Shown: in pieces, positions 17,080 through 28,739 of the stretch
Layout: every line of letters starts with the position of its first letter
Numbering within the stretch: position 1 is the first letter of the stretch
Assembly: GCA_907163375.1 (NCBI GenBank)
Contig: CAJQUW010012972.1
Span: 62,001 to 126,000, forward strand
From: Prostheceraeus crozeri
Taxonomy: Eukaryota; Platyhelminthes; Polycladida; Euryleptidae
Reading direction: 5' to 3'
DNA length: 64,000 nucleotides
Translations under genes and position numbers: made by a program
The notes under the pieces: generated by a model
Told to the model about the DNA's origin: nothing
Database searches by the model: none
Seen by the model: the letters and a program-made list of their open reading frames with translations, nothing else

Positions 17080-18435
17080 TAAGGTGTGACCAAAAATTTT
17101 GAGACTTCCAAGAGATGATAACATATCAATGTTCTAAAATTCTATGTGTCGTGGTGAAGTAGCGCTCTAGTAATTATCTGACAAAGATTGAAGTCTCTCC
17201 TATTGCCACATCACGTGATTATCGCTGATTATCATGGATATGCAAACGTGCGTGCAACGAGGCATTACGGACGGTCATGTTTAGAAATTGCATCGAATGT
17301 TTTGAGTAGGTTTTACACACAAACACGAATTTTGTTTGGCGAAACACTTGCTTATGCTTCTAATGACTTCTAAACTCCATATGGCAATGAAACTCTTTCT
17401 CGTTTGATCACTTTCCGCTATTCAAGATGCCATCCGGGTCCAGTGAGTCGGCTGAAGCCTGCAGAGCAGTTAGTCATGCAACATCAATGCCTATCGGTGA
17501 AACGTGACTTTCATTAGCGAGTTTATATGGACAGCCATTTTTCTATTCGAGATATTGAACAATTAACAGGAGGTTAGCATTGTTTGTACAGGAAAAACTT
17601 GTGTTTGACCTGGGCTCCTCACGCATTGAACGCAATTTGCTTCGAAAAAAATGGCGCCATCTCAATCAGGAATCGTTAAAGAAACTTGAATGAATGAGTT
17701 TGACTACATTGCTAAAGACGAGACTTGAACCGAGAACGGGTGAGATAATAGTCTTATATCTGACTTTTGTGGCTGAAACAACTTCATCTTTGATCAACAA
17801 CATGAGTCCCGGTTCCCTTCTGCCAAAAAAGCAACGGAATTCCTTACATGTCGAGGTGTCGATACTGTTTGGCAGTCACCATGGCCTAGGTGTCTCTTCT
17901 CTTTGACTGACTCGAATGAAAAATTGTTGTTGTGGATAATGCTATCGAAAATTTTCGTTCATTCTCTCATGAAAAGTCCAAACCAAGGTTTGAAAATCAC
18001 TTAGACCATTGTGACAATGCGATTGAATATGGAGGAGATCATGTAGCTAAATGAATGTCCTGTTCATCTGAATGCTTTCTAATAAATATTGTGCTTTCTA
18101 ATAAAATTTGGTAGATTTCAGAGAAGATCTGACTAAAAATGTGATTAGCTGAGATCATTTCTGATTGAATTTACACGATACACTATTTTTATATTTACTT
18201 TATTATATTTATATTTATACACTATATCTTTTATACACTGTTTCTATCTCGTTGCACTTAAATTGGCAGACCTTTTCAGATCATGCTTAAGAAAGGTGCA
18301 TTTAATTACTTTCATCATACTTTTGATAAATAATAAACTTCAGCGATAAATGTCTCATAATTATCATTGAGAATAGCAAAGTCCTCAATTAAATTGGTCT
18401 GCTGAAATAGCCTCAATACTTTTTAGTCACACCTT
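17080..18435. mobile_element. Tc1/mariner-like relic of about 1.36 kb
   Basis: The left end AAGGTGTGACCAAAAATTTT and the right end, reverse complement AAGGTGTGACTAAAAAGTAT, form short imperfect inverted repeats. The 1.36 kb length is right for the family. Inside, one frame near 17770..17920 reads AKKATEFLTCRGVDTV and LFSLTDSNE, resembling the end of the Tc1 DDE domain (FL..GVD...WP..SPDLNPIE), and a segment near 17545 reads FSIRDIEQLTGG, like a helix-turn-helix. Many stops interrupt it. A clean TA duplication is not seen on both sides. Confidence 0.5.
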
Positions 18436-18454
18436 GCATTTCGGTCTCACCGCA

Positions 18455-19230
18455 CGGTTGATAACTCACACAGTTTCACTGCTCTTCAACGTCTACACAG
18501 CAGCTCTGCCGCGCACTATGAGCAAGAAATTCAGTTACGCAGACGACCACGCGGCACGCACTCGCCTATCGCGACAAAGACTTTGCAGCCATCGAACAAG
18601 CGCTCAGTTCTAGAAGAACTTCAAAAAATGGTGATTGAAAATAAATACAAGTAACACAGCAGCAATTTCCATCTATCAAGCAGACTCGCTAGCTATGAAC
18701 TAGACGTGACCTTCCAACTGCAAAGAATACCCTACGACAAGTCCCCGAAGAACCTTGGTGTTACATTAGACAGAGAGAACCTCAGCCATAGCATTGTGGT
18801 ACTCCACGTCGACTCCACCAGTCTGGTCACAAAGTGCACATTGCAGGACAATCGATACCCAGCTCAACGACTGCATACGACTGATTTCTGGGCGCATAAG
18901 ATCTACCCCTACAGACCTACTACCAGTGATGAGTGGGATTGAGCCTCATGACATCTGTAGACAAAGACTAACCCTACAACTGTTACACCGAGCGAGCTAA
19001 GCAACACGAAAGTCATCTGCTCCATTATATCGCGGTCTCACCAGCCAAACGAAAGAGACTCCAACCTTGTAAACCCTATTCGAGACGTTTGTTCACCCAG
19101 AATCAAGAAGCTGGAAACCAATTTTCACACGCCTGGGTACGCAACAAATTGAAAGAACGCTGGGATTCATCTCAACGGCAGTTACTGGACTTTCACACCA
19201 ACACTGTTAGGAGCAGCACAGACAAGTGCA
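18455..19230 (+). pseudogene. Jockey-like LINE reverse transcriptase fragment
   Basis: Pieces in several plus frames form an ordered match: LFNVYTAALPRTMSKKFSYA with DD (about 18500), FQLQRIPYDKSPKNLGVTL (18712), VWSQSAHCRTIDTQLND and CIRLISGRIRSTPTDLLPV (18810..18930), GIEPHDICRQRLTLQLLHRA (18940), and NQEAGNQFSHAWVRNKLKE RWDSS (19100..19170). This is the palm-to-C-terminus portion of a jockey-type non-LTR reverse transcriptase. The frame changes several times, so it is a decayed fragment; endonuclease and 3' tail are not recognisable. Confidence 0.8.
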
Positions 19231-20327
19231 CACATCCTAGCCTGCCAGGCCATCGGTCTTTAGGGCGCCATCTGATGTATTTCATACGAATATAGAAAAA
19301 CTGAATGTCACATTATTTGGTATATAGAGAAATGCGGGCAGAACTTGATACAACAAAGCTTGATAATAGCATCGATTGAAAGGAATGACAATTAATTAGA
19401 TCCAAAATCGGGTTATATGCATAAAATTTATGATCAAAAAATGTTTAGCAAGTACGGGGCCTCACACATTTTTGTGCCAAGAAAAATAGTCAATTTACCT
19501 GTGATGAGCATTGCACACTTTAAAAATGCATACTATTCTATTCATTCTTTTTCGTACATTATGTCAAAATGCGCGAGAACAGTCAAGCATGAACGGAAAA
19601 GAAATTTAGCATCTCTACAAGGCAAACAAAGGTTTGCACGAAATTGATAATCTCCAAAAATTAAACTTTCTTCAAAAATCTTATAAACTTGGATTTTTAT
19701 ATTTGAGCTTCAAGAATTGCAGCTTTCTTTTAAAATATCAAGATAGCAGAAAAAACGTTATCAATTCTCCAAATTCTAAAATCTGCATTACAAAACGCTG
19801 AGAGGAGCGTGCAACTTCCTATCAAGGTCGTTATTCTAGTGTCAACGACGTGTCTCTCAGGCGATAGGTCTATCCACTGACTAGGATCCTAGTCAGTGGG
19901 TCTATCTTCTCTCCTTCGTCAAGTTCGTGTAAACCAAACCATTCAACACAACGGTAACTACCGGTATGCAGTATTTATTAGTATACAATTCTTCAAAAAA
20001 ATCCCGCAGGTTCATTTTTTCTTTGCATTTCCAGCAGATTTGCTAAATTTCCCCCATAGCGAAAATTCCACAGCAAATAACAACAGTGGGCATGAATCCT
20101 ACCAAATGCTTGCACGTTTCATTGATCACTTCATCGCGATGTCACGCATCATTGAGCCGAGTTATTAGCCCACTTCGGCATGTTTCACACCTTTTCAACA
20201 ACTGTCCTAAGATTTTCAATTTGATTGATTTCTGAATGAAACAGTAAGCACCTAATCGACCAAATGAATGACACCACTTTTAGGACAAAAGCCAATATCA
20301 TAAAATGCGACTTTATTTGCGACTTAC
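19231..20327. other. Intronic sequence with a short palindrome
   Basis: No supported coding sequence. It contains a 26-base perfect palindrome listed separately. It lies immediately downstream of a NOMO exon on the minus strand. Confidence 0.4.
19874..19899. repeat. 26-bp perfect palindrome
   Basis: The half-site CCACTGACTAGGA is followed directly by its reverse complement. The hexanucleotide GTCTAT flanks it on both sides in direct orientation. It may be a fold-back scar; no other role is visible. Confidence 0.8.
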
Positions 20328-20417
20328 CAGGATTTAGTCCAACAAAGGAGTATTTTCCACCTTCTAAAGTCAAACCATTGCTTCGATAGTCATCACCAAT
20401 CAGTGACAATAATACAC
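20328..20417 (-). CDS. NOMO: NOMO internal exon (30 codons)
   Basis: On the minus strand a TTTCTTTTTTAG acceptor and a GTAAGT donor bracket 90 bases encoding GVLLSLIGDDYRSNG and LTLEGGKYSFVGLNPG. This matches the nodal modulator segment recalled from human as GVLLSLSGGLFRSNLLTQDN followed by FSNLSPGQ. The first codon is split one base before the acceptor, and the donor of the exon ending at 48142 supplies that base (a G), giving the conserved Gly-Val-Leu-Leu-Ser-Leu. The exon ends again in phase 1. The product is part of the lumenal beta-sandwich repeat array. The upstream intron is about 27.7 kb. Confidence 0.9.
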
Positions 20418-20520
20418 CTAAAAAAGAAAAGTACAACATATACATGTACCGGTATAACGGTGCATCTGTGGCATGGTTAGATAACCTTATTAAGTGGTTA
20501 AAAGTCATTAAAGATATCAT

Positions 20521-21849
20521 TTCAGCTACACTGCATAAATTTTAGAAACACACAAATTTGTTGCTTAAAATTCTTTTACTGGATTGAAATTAATCAGGCA
20601 TGCCATTGAAGAACCTAAATCCGCGTCTTGAATCGCCGGTGAGAGAGGCTTTCATAATAATTAAAATAATTCGGATATGCATATATGTTGAGAAATAGTG
20701 CTGTATCAGGATATACAAAAAACTAGTTCAGCGTTGCCTATGAGTCTTTCACAAGCAACTAGGCTTTATTCCCCATGTTTTTGAGATGTTTTAATGCAAA
20801 AAACATATTTTTTGCTTTTTAGATTCCTTCTGTTGTATTGTTTTCTTATTTTTTATTGCAGCATTTTTCATTATCTATTTTCAATTGAGCAGCTTCAATA
20901 ACTATTTGATGTGTGAAGCACAGCACCCATAATGTTGATAACATGTCTCTTAAGTTGGCTAGATCTTATCTCTACATCATACTTTTATCAGTTAACAGGT
21001 ACTAAATTTCTGAAGAGCATCATAAATCTTCACCTATCTAGCTAGTCATGAAGCATGATTATTGATTCACTTGTCTTAATCTGCTCTCGCGTTGAATAAA
21101 ACAACAATGTGACTATCAACCAGTATGTGTAACACTCATCAATTAGGCCTACTGTGATCTCAATGGCAATTTAAAATAGTTCAAAATCTAGTTAAAAAGA
21201 CAACGCAATTTAAAGGCATGTTTAAAAACATGTTCAAAATTAAGGCTTTACAATCATGCAACCAATTTTGAAAGCGTGGTTTTAAAACAATCTGTGAACA
21301 CATCTTTCAAACACTATACAAAGCCAGTGTTACCACCCTCAAAAATCAAAATATCTCAGGTAAATTTTGTATGATACAGTATATTTATTCGGGAGCCAAA
21401 CAACGCATGCGCCCTAGCGCTAATGACGCGTCATTTCAAAGCGAGAAACGAAAATCAGTTGCTCAAGCTTTTGTAACAACAACAAGTCAAAATTGGTGTA
21501 GTAGATTTTCTTGCTATTTAAAGAATTTGAGAACTATGGCCTGGATAAACCGCTTCATCAGTAAAATGATTTCAAAATGATAGTGAGGAAGTGAATATAG
21601 AGGAACAAACGATTTTTAGATTGGTGCAGGGCTAAACATATTCGAAACAAAATATCAACTTCAAACTTGATGTAAAGATCGATGACAGTGGAATGCATCG
21701 TGTCAATGCAAAATTGTTGAATTCAAATGATACTGAACTATTAACTATAATACTTTAGCTACATGCATTTAGATGATACTGAATTAAAACTATGCTGAAG
21801 AAGGTGCGGAACGAGACAGCGCTGCAGCGGAACGAGACAATTGATGCGG
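20521..21849. other. Intronic sequence, nothing recognised
   Basis: AT-rich with only short random open frames. Confidence 0.4.
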
Positions 21850-22095
21850 ACATTTGATTGTCGCCCACGTCAGACTCTGACAGGGCACCTCTATTGATTG
21901 AACTATTTAAACAGCCGATACTTTTGCCCTCATCCCATCCAATTGTTGACAAGTTCATACATTTTGAACACACAGTTGTGGATTACAAACAATGATGGTG
22001 AGAAGTTTAGATTCTTCATTCACGACGATCGATAAGTTAATTTCAAAATGTACAACTTGCAAGAGATATTCGTCTAAACCCGCCATTGTTGACAC

Positions 22096-23182
22096 CAGTG
22101 ATGTGGAGCGGAGCGGAGTGGAGTGGGAGTAAATTTGGAGCGGAGCGGTAGTAAAGAAAATTTTGACTGGAGCGGAGCGGAGTGGAGTGGGAGTAAATTT
22201 GGAGCGGAGCGGTAGTAAAGAAAATTTTGACTGGAGCGGAGCGGAGTGGAGTGGGAGAGAACCTGATGTTGACAAAGTCAACAAAGTTTTATCATAATTA
22301 ATGATTTTTTACATTATTATTATTACACTATTTTTTGTGAGATATTAGTCTATTATTTATTTTTTCAACATTATTCGGAGATTAGATTCCATTCTCAAGT
22401 TATACAGTAAGTGGAAGGGTTCTATAAACCGTTAATAAGAAAGCCAATAAAGATATGATTTAAAATTGAAAGAAATCTGAAAGTTAAAAATGGAAGTCCG
22501 ACAGTTCATATTCGTTCCTATGGATGGGTTCAAATTTTTAGTGTGCATTTGTTCACGGAATGTTAGGTTAATGAATGATTGACACATATATTTTGCTAGG
22601 TTATTTGACATGTGGTGAGATGTTATAGATGGATTAAGTCTTGTTTTTCAGATGTTCATTAATTCTTCTATGAAAAGTTCTTATCGTACTACCGAGTACC
22701 GATGTATCGTTCCTTGCATCTTATACAAAATTATTCTTATCAAATTTTTCTGATACAAAATTATCATTTCAAATTAGACATGAATGTCACTAAGTTATTA
22801 TCACATGATAAGTGTAGAATCACTATTAATGTTAATGTGCAATCCGCTTTCGAAGCATTGTTCAATTATAATCATTATTTATTTAAAATCATTCATGATT
22901 ATCGGCCATAATTCGTATTTAAAATTCGACAAGCATAAGGCTAATATTTTGCAGTTAAGCATATTATCAGAGTGGAAGTCAATCACAATTTACAGCAGTC
23001 AAACAACCTAAAAAGTTCAAGAAAATCGTTTTATCTATGGTATGGTAAATTAATAGGATTTAGTTTAAGTGGAGCGGAGCGGAGTGGCTAGGTATGAAAA
23101 AATGACTGGAGCGGAGCGAAAGCGAAGTGTAATCGGAGCGGAGTGGAGTGGAGCGGTAAAATTGTACCGCTCCACATCCTTG
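22096..23182. mobile_element. hAT-type non-autonomous element with 8-bp target duplication
   Basis: The ends CAGTGATGTGGAGCGG and (reverse complement of the right) CAAGGATGTGGAGCGG are inverted, and both sides carry GTTGACAC (22088..22095 and 23183..23190), the 8-bp duplication typical of hAT. Arrays of GGAGCGGAGCGGAGTGG-type repeats fill both subterminal regions (22105..22260 and 23070..23180), while the middle is AT-rich and noncoding. The insertion splits the BEL/Pao fossil in the integrase region. Confidence 0.9.
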
Positions 23183-23190
23183 GTTGACAC

Positions 23191-24149
23191 AGCTCCTTTG
23201 CCTATCGACAGATTCACTCAAGGTCAGGCATTTTCAGTCACAGGCGTTGACCTGGCCGGACCTCTGTTTTTGAAGGATGGAAGTAAGACTTGGATTGTCT
23301 TGTTTACTTGTGCTGTATACCGATGCGTTCATTTAGAATTGGTGAATTCGCTCTCTACTGAGGATTTTATGATGGCATTTTCTCGATTCATATCTCGGAG
23401 AGGTGGACCCGTGACTGTTTACAGAGATAATGGTGAATATTGTCGGTTTTGCCAATTTGTCGAAAAAACTTGATTGGATAAAGATTGAGACGAGCGCCAG
23501 TGTTCAGCGAATACAGTGGAAATTCAATCCACCAACTACCGCTTGGTGGGGAGGTTGGTGGGAGCGTTTAATCCGAATGATAAAGGATTTACTGAAAAGA
23601 ACGCTTGGAAGACAACGATTGACTTACATTGAACTCGTGACTATATTGTTCGAAGTTGAGGCGATTTTTAATGGTCGACCATTGACTAATGTCACCGAAG
23701 ACAATGACGACGTCATCACATTGACACCAGATATGTTTTTGAACAATATTGAAAGGAACAGGTTTCCAGAATTTGAGGTTAGCGGGGACAAATTGGGCAA
23801 ACGGTTCAAGTCTATGTGACGTTTGAGAAAGGAACTAGAAATGAGGTTTCGAAATGAGCATCTAGCTTATTAAGTTGGAGGGGCCAAGCAGTCTCGAAAT
23901 CGAACTGAGTTAGAGGTTGGTGACGTTGTGCTGATGGGAGCAGATAATAAGAAGCGCTTGGATTGGGCTATGGGAAAAATTTCGGAACTAGTTGAAGGTC
24001 GGGATGGCAAGGTCAGGGTGGCGGGAGTACTGACCAAGTCAGGGGTGATTATGCGTCCCCTTCAAAGATTGTATCCACTTCTATCCACTTCGGTCGATGT
24101 AAGTGCACTTACATCGACCGATAGAAGGCGCTGGACGTCTTTCTTTTAA
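23191..24149 (+). pseudogene. BEL/Pao integrase and C-terminal domain, fossil
   Basis: The stretch includes VTGVDLAGPLFLK, WIVLFTCAVYRCVHLELV, TVYRDNGE (integrase core residues), WKFNPPTTAWWGGWWERLIR, LVTILFEVEAIFNGRPLT and, at the end, a segment with VLTKSGVIMRPLQRLYPL. This order and the WWGGWWERL signature are characteristic of BEL/Pao. The integrase would insert the cDNA copy into the genome. The region is broken in a few places. Confidence 0.9.
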
Positions 24150-24325
24150 TCTTAACTTAAAGTGATAAAGACCAATAAACGTTTTAACGAGAGAGTCCTG
24201 ATACTTTTGTTCTGTCTTGAACTATTTGGAAAATGGCTAACCTTTCTCTCCGCTTGGTCAACTACTTCAATATTTGTTTTATCTTTTGACAGAGATTTAT
24301 CCCCCTTTCAAAAGAGGAGGGAGGA

Positions 24326-24352
24326 TGTTAGAAATTGGTCGGTAAATGTATT
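24326..24352 (+). repeat. Left piece of the BEL/Pao 3' LTR
   Basis: A purine-rich tract AAAAGAGGAGGGAGGA immediately precedes TGTTAGAAATTGG, the usual polypurine tract and LTR start of BEL elements. The Polinton is inserted after 27 bases; the rest of the LTR continues from 35813. Confidence 0.75.
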
Positions 24353-25165
24353 AGTAGTAAGTAAAACTCCACCACTGGACCGCGCAAGATGGCCGCCGTT
24401 GCTGACGTCCCCCCCTCCTGTCAGTCGAGTCGGTCGTGGTGAGCCGTCGTGTTGCTTCGAGTCTGACGTCCCCCCCCCTCCTGTCAGCCGAGTCGGTCGT
24501 GGTGAGCCGTCGTGTTGCTTCGAGTCTGACGTCCCCCCCTCCTGTCAGTCGAGTCGGTCGTGGTGAGCCGTCGTGTTGCTTCGAGTCTGACGTCCCCCCC
24601 TCCTGTCAGTCGAGTCGGTCGTGGTGAGCCGTCGTGTTGCTTCGAGTCTGACGTCCCCCCCTCTGGCCGGCCGACGTAGCGAGCGGTGGTTTGTGCTGCG
24701 CTCTCCAGGTTGGCGTGGTGTGCCGGCCAGGTTGGGAGGGTGGAATGTCGTAGCTCACCTGAAAAAATCCTAAGTGTCAGAGTGGCTTTGTATGGTCAAA
24801 ATTTTGAAAATTTTCCAAAGTGTGGCATTTCGACCTGGGACCTTTACCAAAACATTTTTCATCAAATTTCACTGACCCCCCCCCCCCCGACAGCGATCTT
24901 CTAACTTTGGTTCTAGTGGACGGATTTTGTCTTACAGCTACTCGTTTGAAAGAGGAGAAACAACTGCTCCGTGACATTTTTTGTTGCGAGTCAATCGGAC
25001 CAGCCGTTCAAAAGTTAGAGCTGTTACAAGATTTTAGGTCGGAGCTCACCTAAAAAATCCTAAGTGTCAGAGTGACTTTGTACGGTCAAAATTTTGAAAA
25101 TTTTCCAAAGTGTGGCATTTCGACCTGGGACCCTGACCAAAGTTTGTTTCATCAAATTTCTCCGA
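24353..25165 (+). repeat. Polinton left inverted repeat
   Basis: Pairs with 34995..35806. It contains four tandem copies of a GC-rich unit of about 61 bp (24400..24660; GTCAGTCGAGTCGGTCGTGG is part of it), then an AT-richer part in which a block beginning GCTCACCT(G)AAAAAATCC occurs twice about 290 bases apart. A C-run lies at about 24877..24889. Confidence 0.9.
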
Positions 25166-25253
25166 ACGAGGGGGGGAGGGGGGGTCAGTGAAATTTGATG
25201 AAACAAACTTTGTTCAGGGTCCCAGGTCGAAATGCCACACTTTGGAAAATTTT
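25100..25253. repeat. Local inverted repeat inside the Polinton
   Basis: Bases 25100..25165, the inner end of the left inverted repeat, are repeated as their reverse complement at 25188..25253 across a G-rich spacer. The right end of the Polinton has no such extra arm, so this is an additional fold-back copy of about 65 bases. Confidence 0.85.
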
Positions 25254-25555
25254 CCTGTAAAGGGCGGCGGTGAAACCCGTAGCTATGTATACCGCAAGGG
25301 ACATTCGGCAATGGTCAATCTTGTTTAACCTCTCTGCGTCATGTTTGCAAGTGATTGCCTCTGTCTCAACGTAGTATGCATTCGCGCCAGGGCGACATTT
25401 AGCCAACTGTCGAAGGTTGCCTAAAACTTTCCATTGCATACGTTATGAGAACCATGAGTTCTACCTGTCTCTATCAATGAGACGAATTGATGAATGGAAT
25501 GAAATGGGAGGACACTCACGCGCCACACGCAACATAACACACTTCTCTCTTTCGT

Positions 25556-26165
25556 AGTCTAACAAGCTCTTTACACATGGATCGCAGTCGATTGCTATCC
25601 CTGCATCAGAAGTGTAAGCTATCTAAATTTTATTTAACACTATTTCAACTACCATCATCGCCCATATGAAATGTTTTAAGATTTACAAGTTAGACTAAGC
25701 GTGCTACTATTTCCAAATGAAAAAGTATACATGGTTAAATCATCCACTTAAGCCTATCCATAGTCTAACAAGCTCTTTACACATGGATCGCAGTCGATTG
25801 CTATCCCTGTATCAGAAGTGTAAGCTATCTTAATTTATTTGACACTATTTCATCTACCATCATCGGCCATATGAAATGTTATAAGATTTACAAGTTAGAC
25901 TAAGCGTGCTACTATTTCCAAATGAAAAAGTATACATGGTTAAATCATCCACTTAAGCCTATCCGTAGTCTAACAAGCTCTTTACACATGGATCGCAGTC
26001 GATTGCTATCCCTGTATCAGAAATGTAAGCCATCTTAATTTTATTTAACACTATTTCATCTACCATCATCGGCCATATGAAATGTTATAAGATTTACAAG
26101 TTAGACTAAGCGTGCTACTATTTCCAAATGAAAAAGTATACATGGTTAAATCATCCACTGAAGCC
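25556..26165. repeat. Tandem repeat, ~205-bp unit, three copies
   Basis: Copies begin at about 25556, 25762 and 25967, each starting AGTCTAACAAGCTCTTTACA and ending near GGTTAAATCATCCACT. They differ by a few substitutions and indels. The array fills the gap between the left inverted repeat and the last Polinton gene. Confidence 0.92.
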
Positions 26166-26216
26166 CCAATCAAGTAAGTCAGTATGAAAGCAAAGATAAT
26201 ACGAAATAAAAATTTA

Positions 26217-26666
26217 TTATGGCATGTATTTCAAAAGGTCTTCATCGTCAATATCGTCCCAGAGTCTGACTTCACATAGATCGCAAAAACAGTTCACTTG
26301 CTTCAATCGTTCTTCTACCGCGAGCCTCACTTTGTCGATGTACTCCCACTCCGCCATAGTTCGTGGCTGGGAGCTAGGGGTGTACCATTCCCATAATTGA
26401 TGGAGGAATTTGGTGCTGGTGATCTCCATCACATCATCAGTATCGTACTGCAGATACTTCCACCTCACGCCTGTTAAGTCGGGACACTCCTTCTCACACA
26501 CAATCTCCTCTTCGTCGTCCGCTGGTAATGACAACTTTCTGATATTGTCCAGTCGGTATATTTTCTCCACCTTCCCCTTCGTTGGAGCGTTTGGTGCAAC
26601 GAGCGCCTTTGGTGTTGAGCATGGAGAAGAGAATTTTGTGTTCGGCGTTGTCGGAGGGCATGTCAT
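26217..26666 (-). CDS. Polinton hypothetical acidic protein
   Basis: A frame of up to 149 residues with a Pro/Ser/Thr-rich N-terminus, an acidic middle (ADDEEEIVCEKECPDLTG) and a Trp-rich segment (FLHQLWEWYTPSSQPRTMAE), ending with CFCDLCEVRLWDDIDDEDLL. I do not recognise it. The two Cys pairs could bind a metal, but there is no complete finger. It is the last gene in the direction of transcription, and AATAAA overlaps its stop codon, so it probably ends the transcription unit. Its start is uncertain. Confidence 0.5.
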   Translation of the reverse strand: MTCPPTTPNTKFSSPCSTPKALVAPNAPTKGKVEKIYRLDNIRKLSLPADDEEEIVCEKECPDLTGVRWKYLQYDTDDVMEITSTKFLHQLWEWYTPSSQPRTMAEWEYIDKVRLAVEERLKQVNCFCDLCEVRLWDDIDDEDLLKYMP

Positions 26667-26994
26667 GTTGACTGTGAATAATAACTTTGAAATGTTTTCT
26701 AATTCTTAAGTATAAACAAGCAACCAATCAGAATGAACAGCCAATGAATGATGAATATGAAAGTATATATATGTAAAGTGACATTCGTATCATTTCACAC
26801 TGTCTTTGAGACGTATAAGTTAAGTGTTCTCTGGCGAATTCTGTTATTATTTGAGGCGTACAAGTGAACTGCTCTCTCGTGAATTCCAAAATTGAGTGAA
26901 GTATGTACTGATTGGGTACTGATTGGGTAGTGATTGGGTATGTACGTACCCAGCGGATTGTAAAATAAAAAACAATTTTTCAAACATGATGTTT

Positions 26995-27456
26995 TTATTT
27001 CAAATCATGATAGAACTTACAAATCATTTTTTCATTAGAGGATGGATTACATGAAAAGTTTTGAATAACAGATACAAATCGAGATGCATGTAAACGTTTT
27101 AAGATGAAGTACAGTACAAAAGCACCACACGTTGATGAAAGTGGATGTTGTAGTATGCGTTCATTTCGCTGATATTGACGTGTATGTTTTCTCAACCACT
27201 GCTGTGTTGGTATATTTGGAGGTTGAGCAAGAGAGTCAAATAGTTCACCACGTCGGTCTTCTCCAATAAAGATCGCTTTCCAATGCTCACCGCCTAAATT
27301 CTGCGAATGAGTGTTTAGCACAATAAAGATGAGATAGTGATTTACTGCAGGTGGTAAGGTATCGAGCGAATAGACATAATCGAAAGCTTTCAACGTCGCT
27401 TCGTCTGCATTACGCTGTACTTTAGTTTTAATATCGTCAGCAGTCAACCAACTCAT
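26995..27456 (-). CDS. Polinton adenain-like cysteine protease (PRO)
   Basis: The 153-residue frame has the three hallmarks of adenovirus-type (C5/Ulp-like) proteases: GEHWKAIFI near residue 56 with the catalytic His, ELFDSLAQPP near 70 with the acidic residue, and LQHPLSSTCGAFVLYFI near 101 with Gln and the nucleophilic Cys. In Polintons and adenoviruses this enzyme matures virion proteins. The start codon overlaps the end of the neighbouring capsid frame, and AATAAA overlaps the stop. The frame looks whole. Confidence 0.9.
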   Translation of the reverse strand: MSWLTADDIKTKVQRNADEATLKAFDYVYSLDTLPPAVNHYLIFIVLNTHSQNLGGEHWKAIFIGEDRRGELFDSLAQPPNIPTQQWLRKHTRQYQRNERILQHPLSSTCGAFVLYFILKRLHASRFVSVIQNFSCNPSSNEKMICKFYHDLK

Positions 27457-28737
27457 TAACGATTATACTGAAGAATCACGTCACGATACTTTGTAATTTC
27501 AATATTTGAATCGAAGACTGCATAAATTAATACATTGATCGTCTCAGGTAGTGTTCTTTTGAACGTCAAATCCAAACGAATATTATGAGGCACGTTCGCT
27601 TGACGATAGGGTGCACTAATATCGCTGTCAGCAGTCAAATCAAATGCATAAATAGTATATCCACTCTTAAACTCTTTCATAGTCAGTCCGTTGGTGTCAT
27701 CCGTATTGTAAAAGCCAAAGACATCCATAAAATCAACATATCTGCGCATAAATTGATCCGAAGCACAATCTGGTTTGTAGGGTGGACCAGGATGACTCAC
27801 ACCATTTACACGTAAAGCAATTTCACTTAACTGATTGTGTTTAAAATTGAAAGGATTCTTCTTTATATTACCATTAAATGCATCATTTTCAACCATTGCC
27901 ACCATGAGGAGCTTCGGTGCTTCCGATGGAAAGAGGCCATCTTTCATGAAACTCTTTTGATCTTTCGGAATTGTAAAGGTGAGAAGCTTTGTATGCTGAA
28001 CGGGGTAAATGGCATTTTGGCGGTTAAGACCTTCAGCATGTCCTCTAATATTAGACACTTGGATTCGGTACTACTCGACGAATGTAAAGTGCAATATCTT
28101 CCACATGAATTCTAAAGTTGTCAACTTTATCAAATGCATTCAGCGCAAATTCAGGCTTATTCAATGTCAGCTTGAGTCGCATGCTGGTATTACAGAGTAA
28201 AAACTTTGACTGTCTAAAGAAGTCTAAATTCAGCGGACCATATAGCTGACATACTTTACTATCTTTAATCATAGCAGATCGCTTTACAAAGCCACTGCTT
28301 GTTTCAGCATCAAATTTTCCTGCTTCATCTCTGTACCATCCCATGGCTTCCATATGACTTTTTTGTGCTGCTGGATGAAACTGTGATACATGATTGAAAT
28401 ATGATTTATAGGGATAATCGCTTTGGCCACCTTCCACCTGCTGCTCTCCAATCGTTAGAGAAACATCGCGAAGTAATGTAGTCAATGGTAAATTGTTCAG
28501 TCCAACTTTATGTGCATCGTCAATAGCAGTTCCATCTGCTTGCTGAATTCTAAACCTCAAATCAACCATCGCATAACTCAAATCTATGTAGTCATCACTA
28601 CCACCAGGAATAACAAATTCAATGGGGCCAGCATTCCCAGCTGTTCGAGGATGATAATCTACAATACTTGAACTAAGAATATCTGTCTGTATGGCTTGTT
28701 GATCAAACAAACAAAACCCGGAAGTTTTACACTCCAT
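27456..28737 (-). pseudogene. Polinton major capsid protein region, broken
   Basis: The N-terminal half contains IEFVIPGGSDDYIDLSYAMV and LTTLLRDVSLTIGEQQV; the C-terminal half contains KLLTFTIPKDQKSFM and LSEIALRVNGVSHPG. These are the conserved segments of the double jelly-roll capsid protein of Polintons. The combined extent is close to two jelly rolls, but coding is interrupted about once, so this copy is a fossil. It sits between a small basic protein and the protease, the common order for Polinton structural genes. Confidence 0.85.
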
Positions 28738-28739
28738 GA

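Noticed and set aside
24400-24660. Open frames with repeated VSRVGRGEPSCCFESD in the Polinton ends
   Set aside because: They arise from the 61-bp GC-rich tandem units and appear in both inverted repeats; no protein signal.
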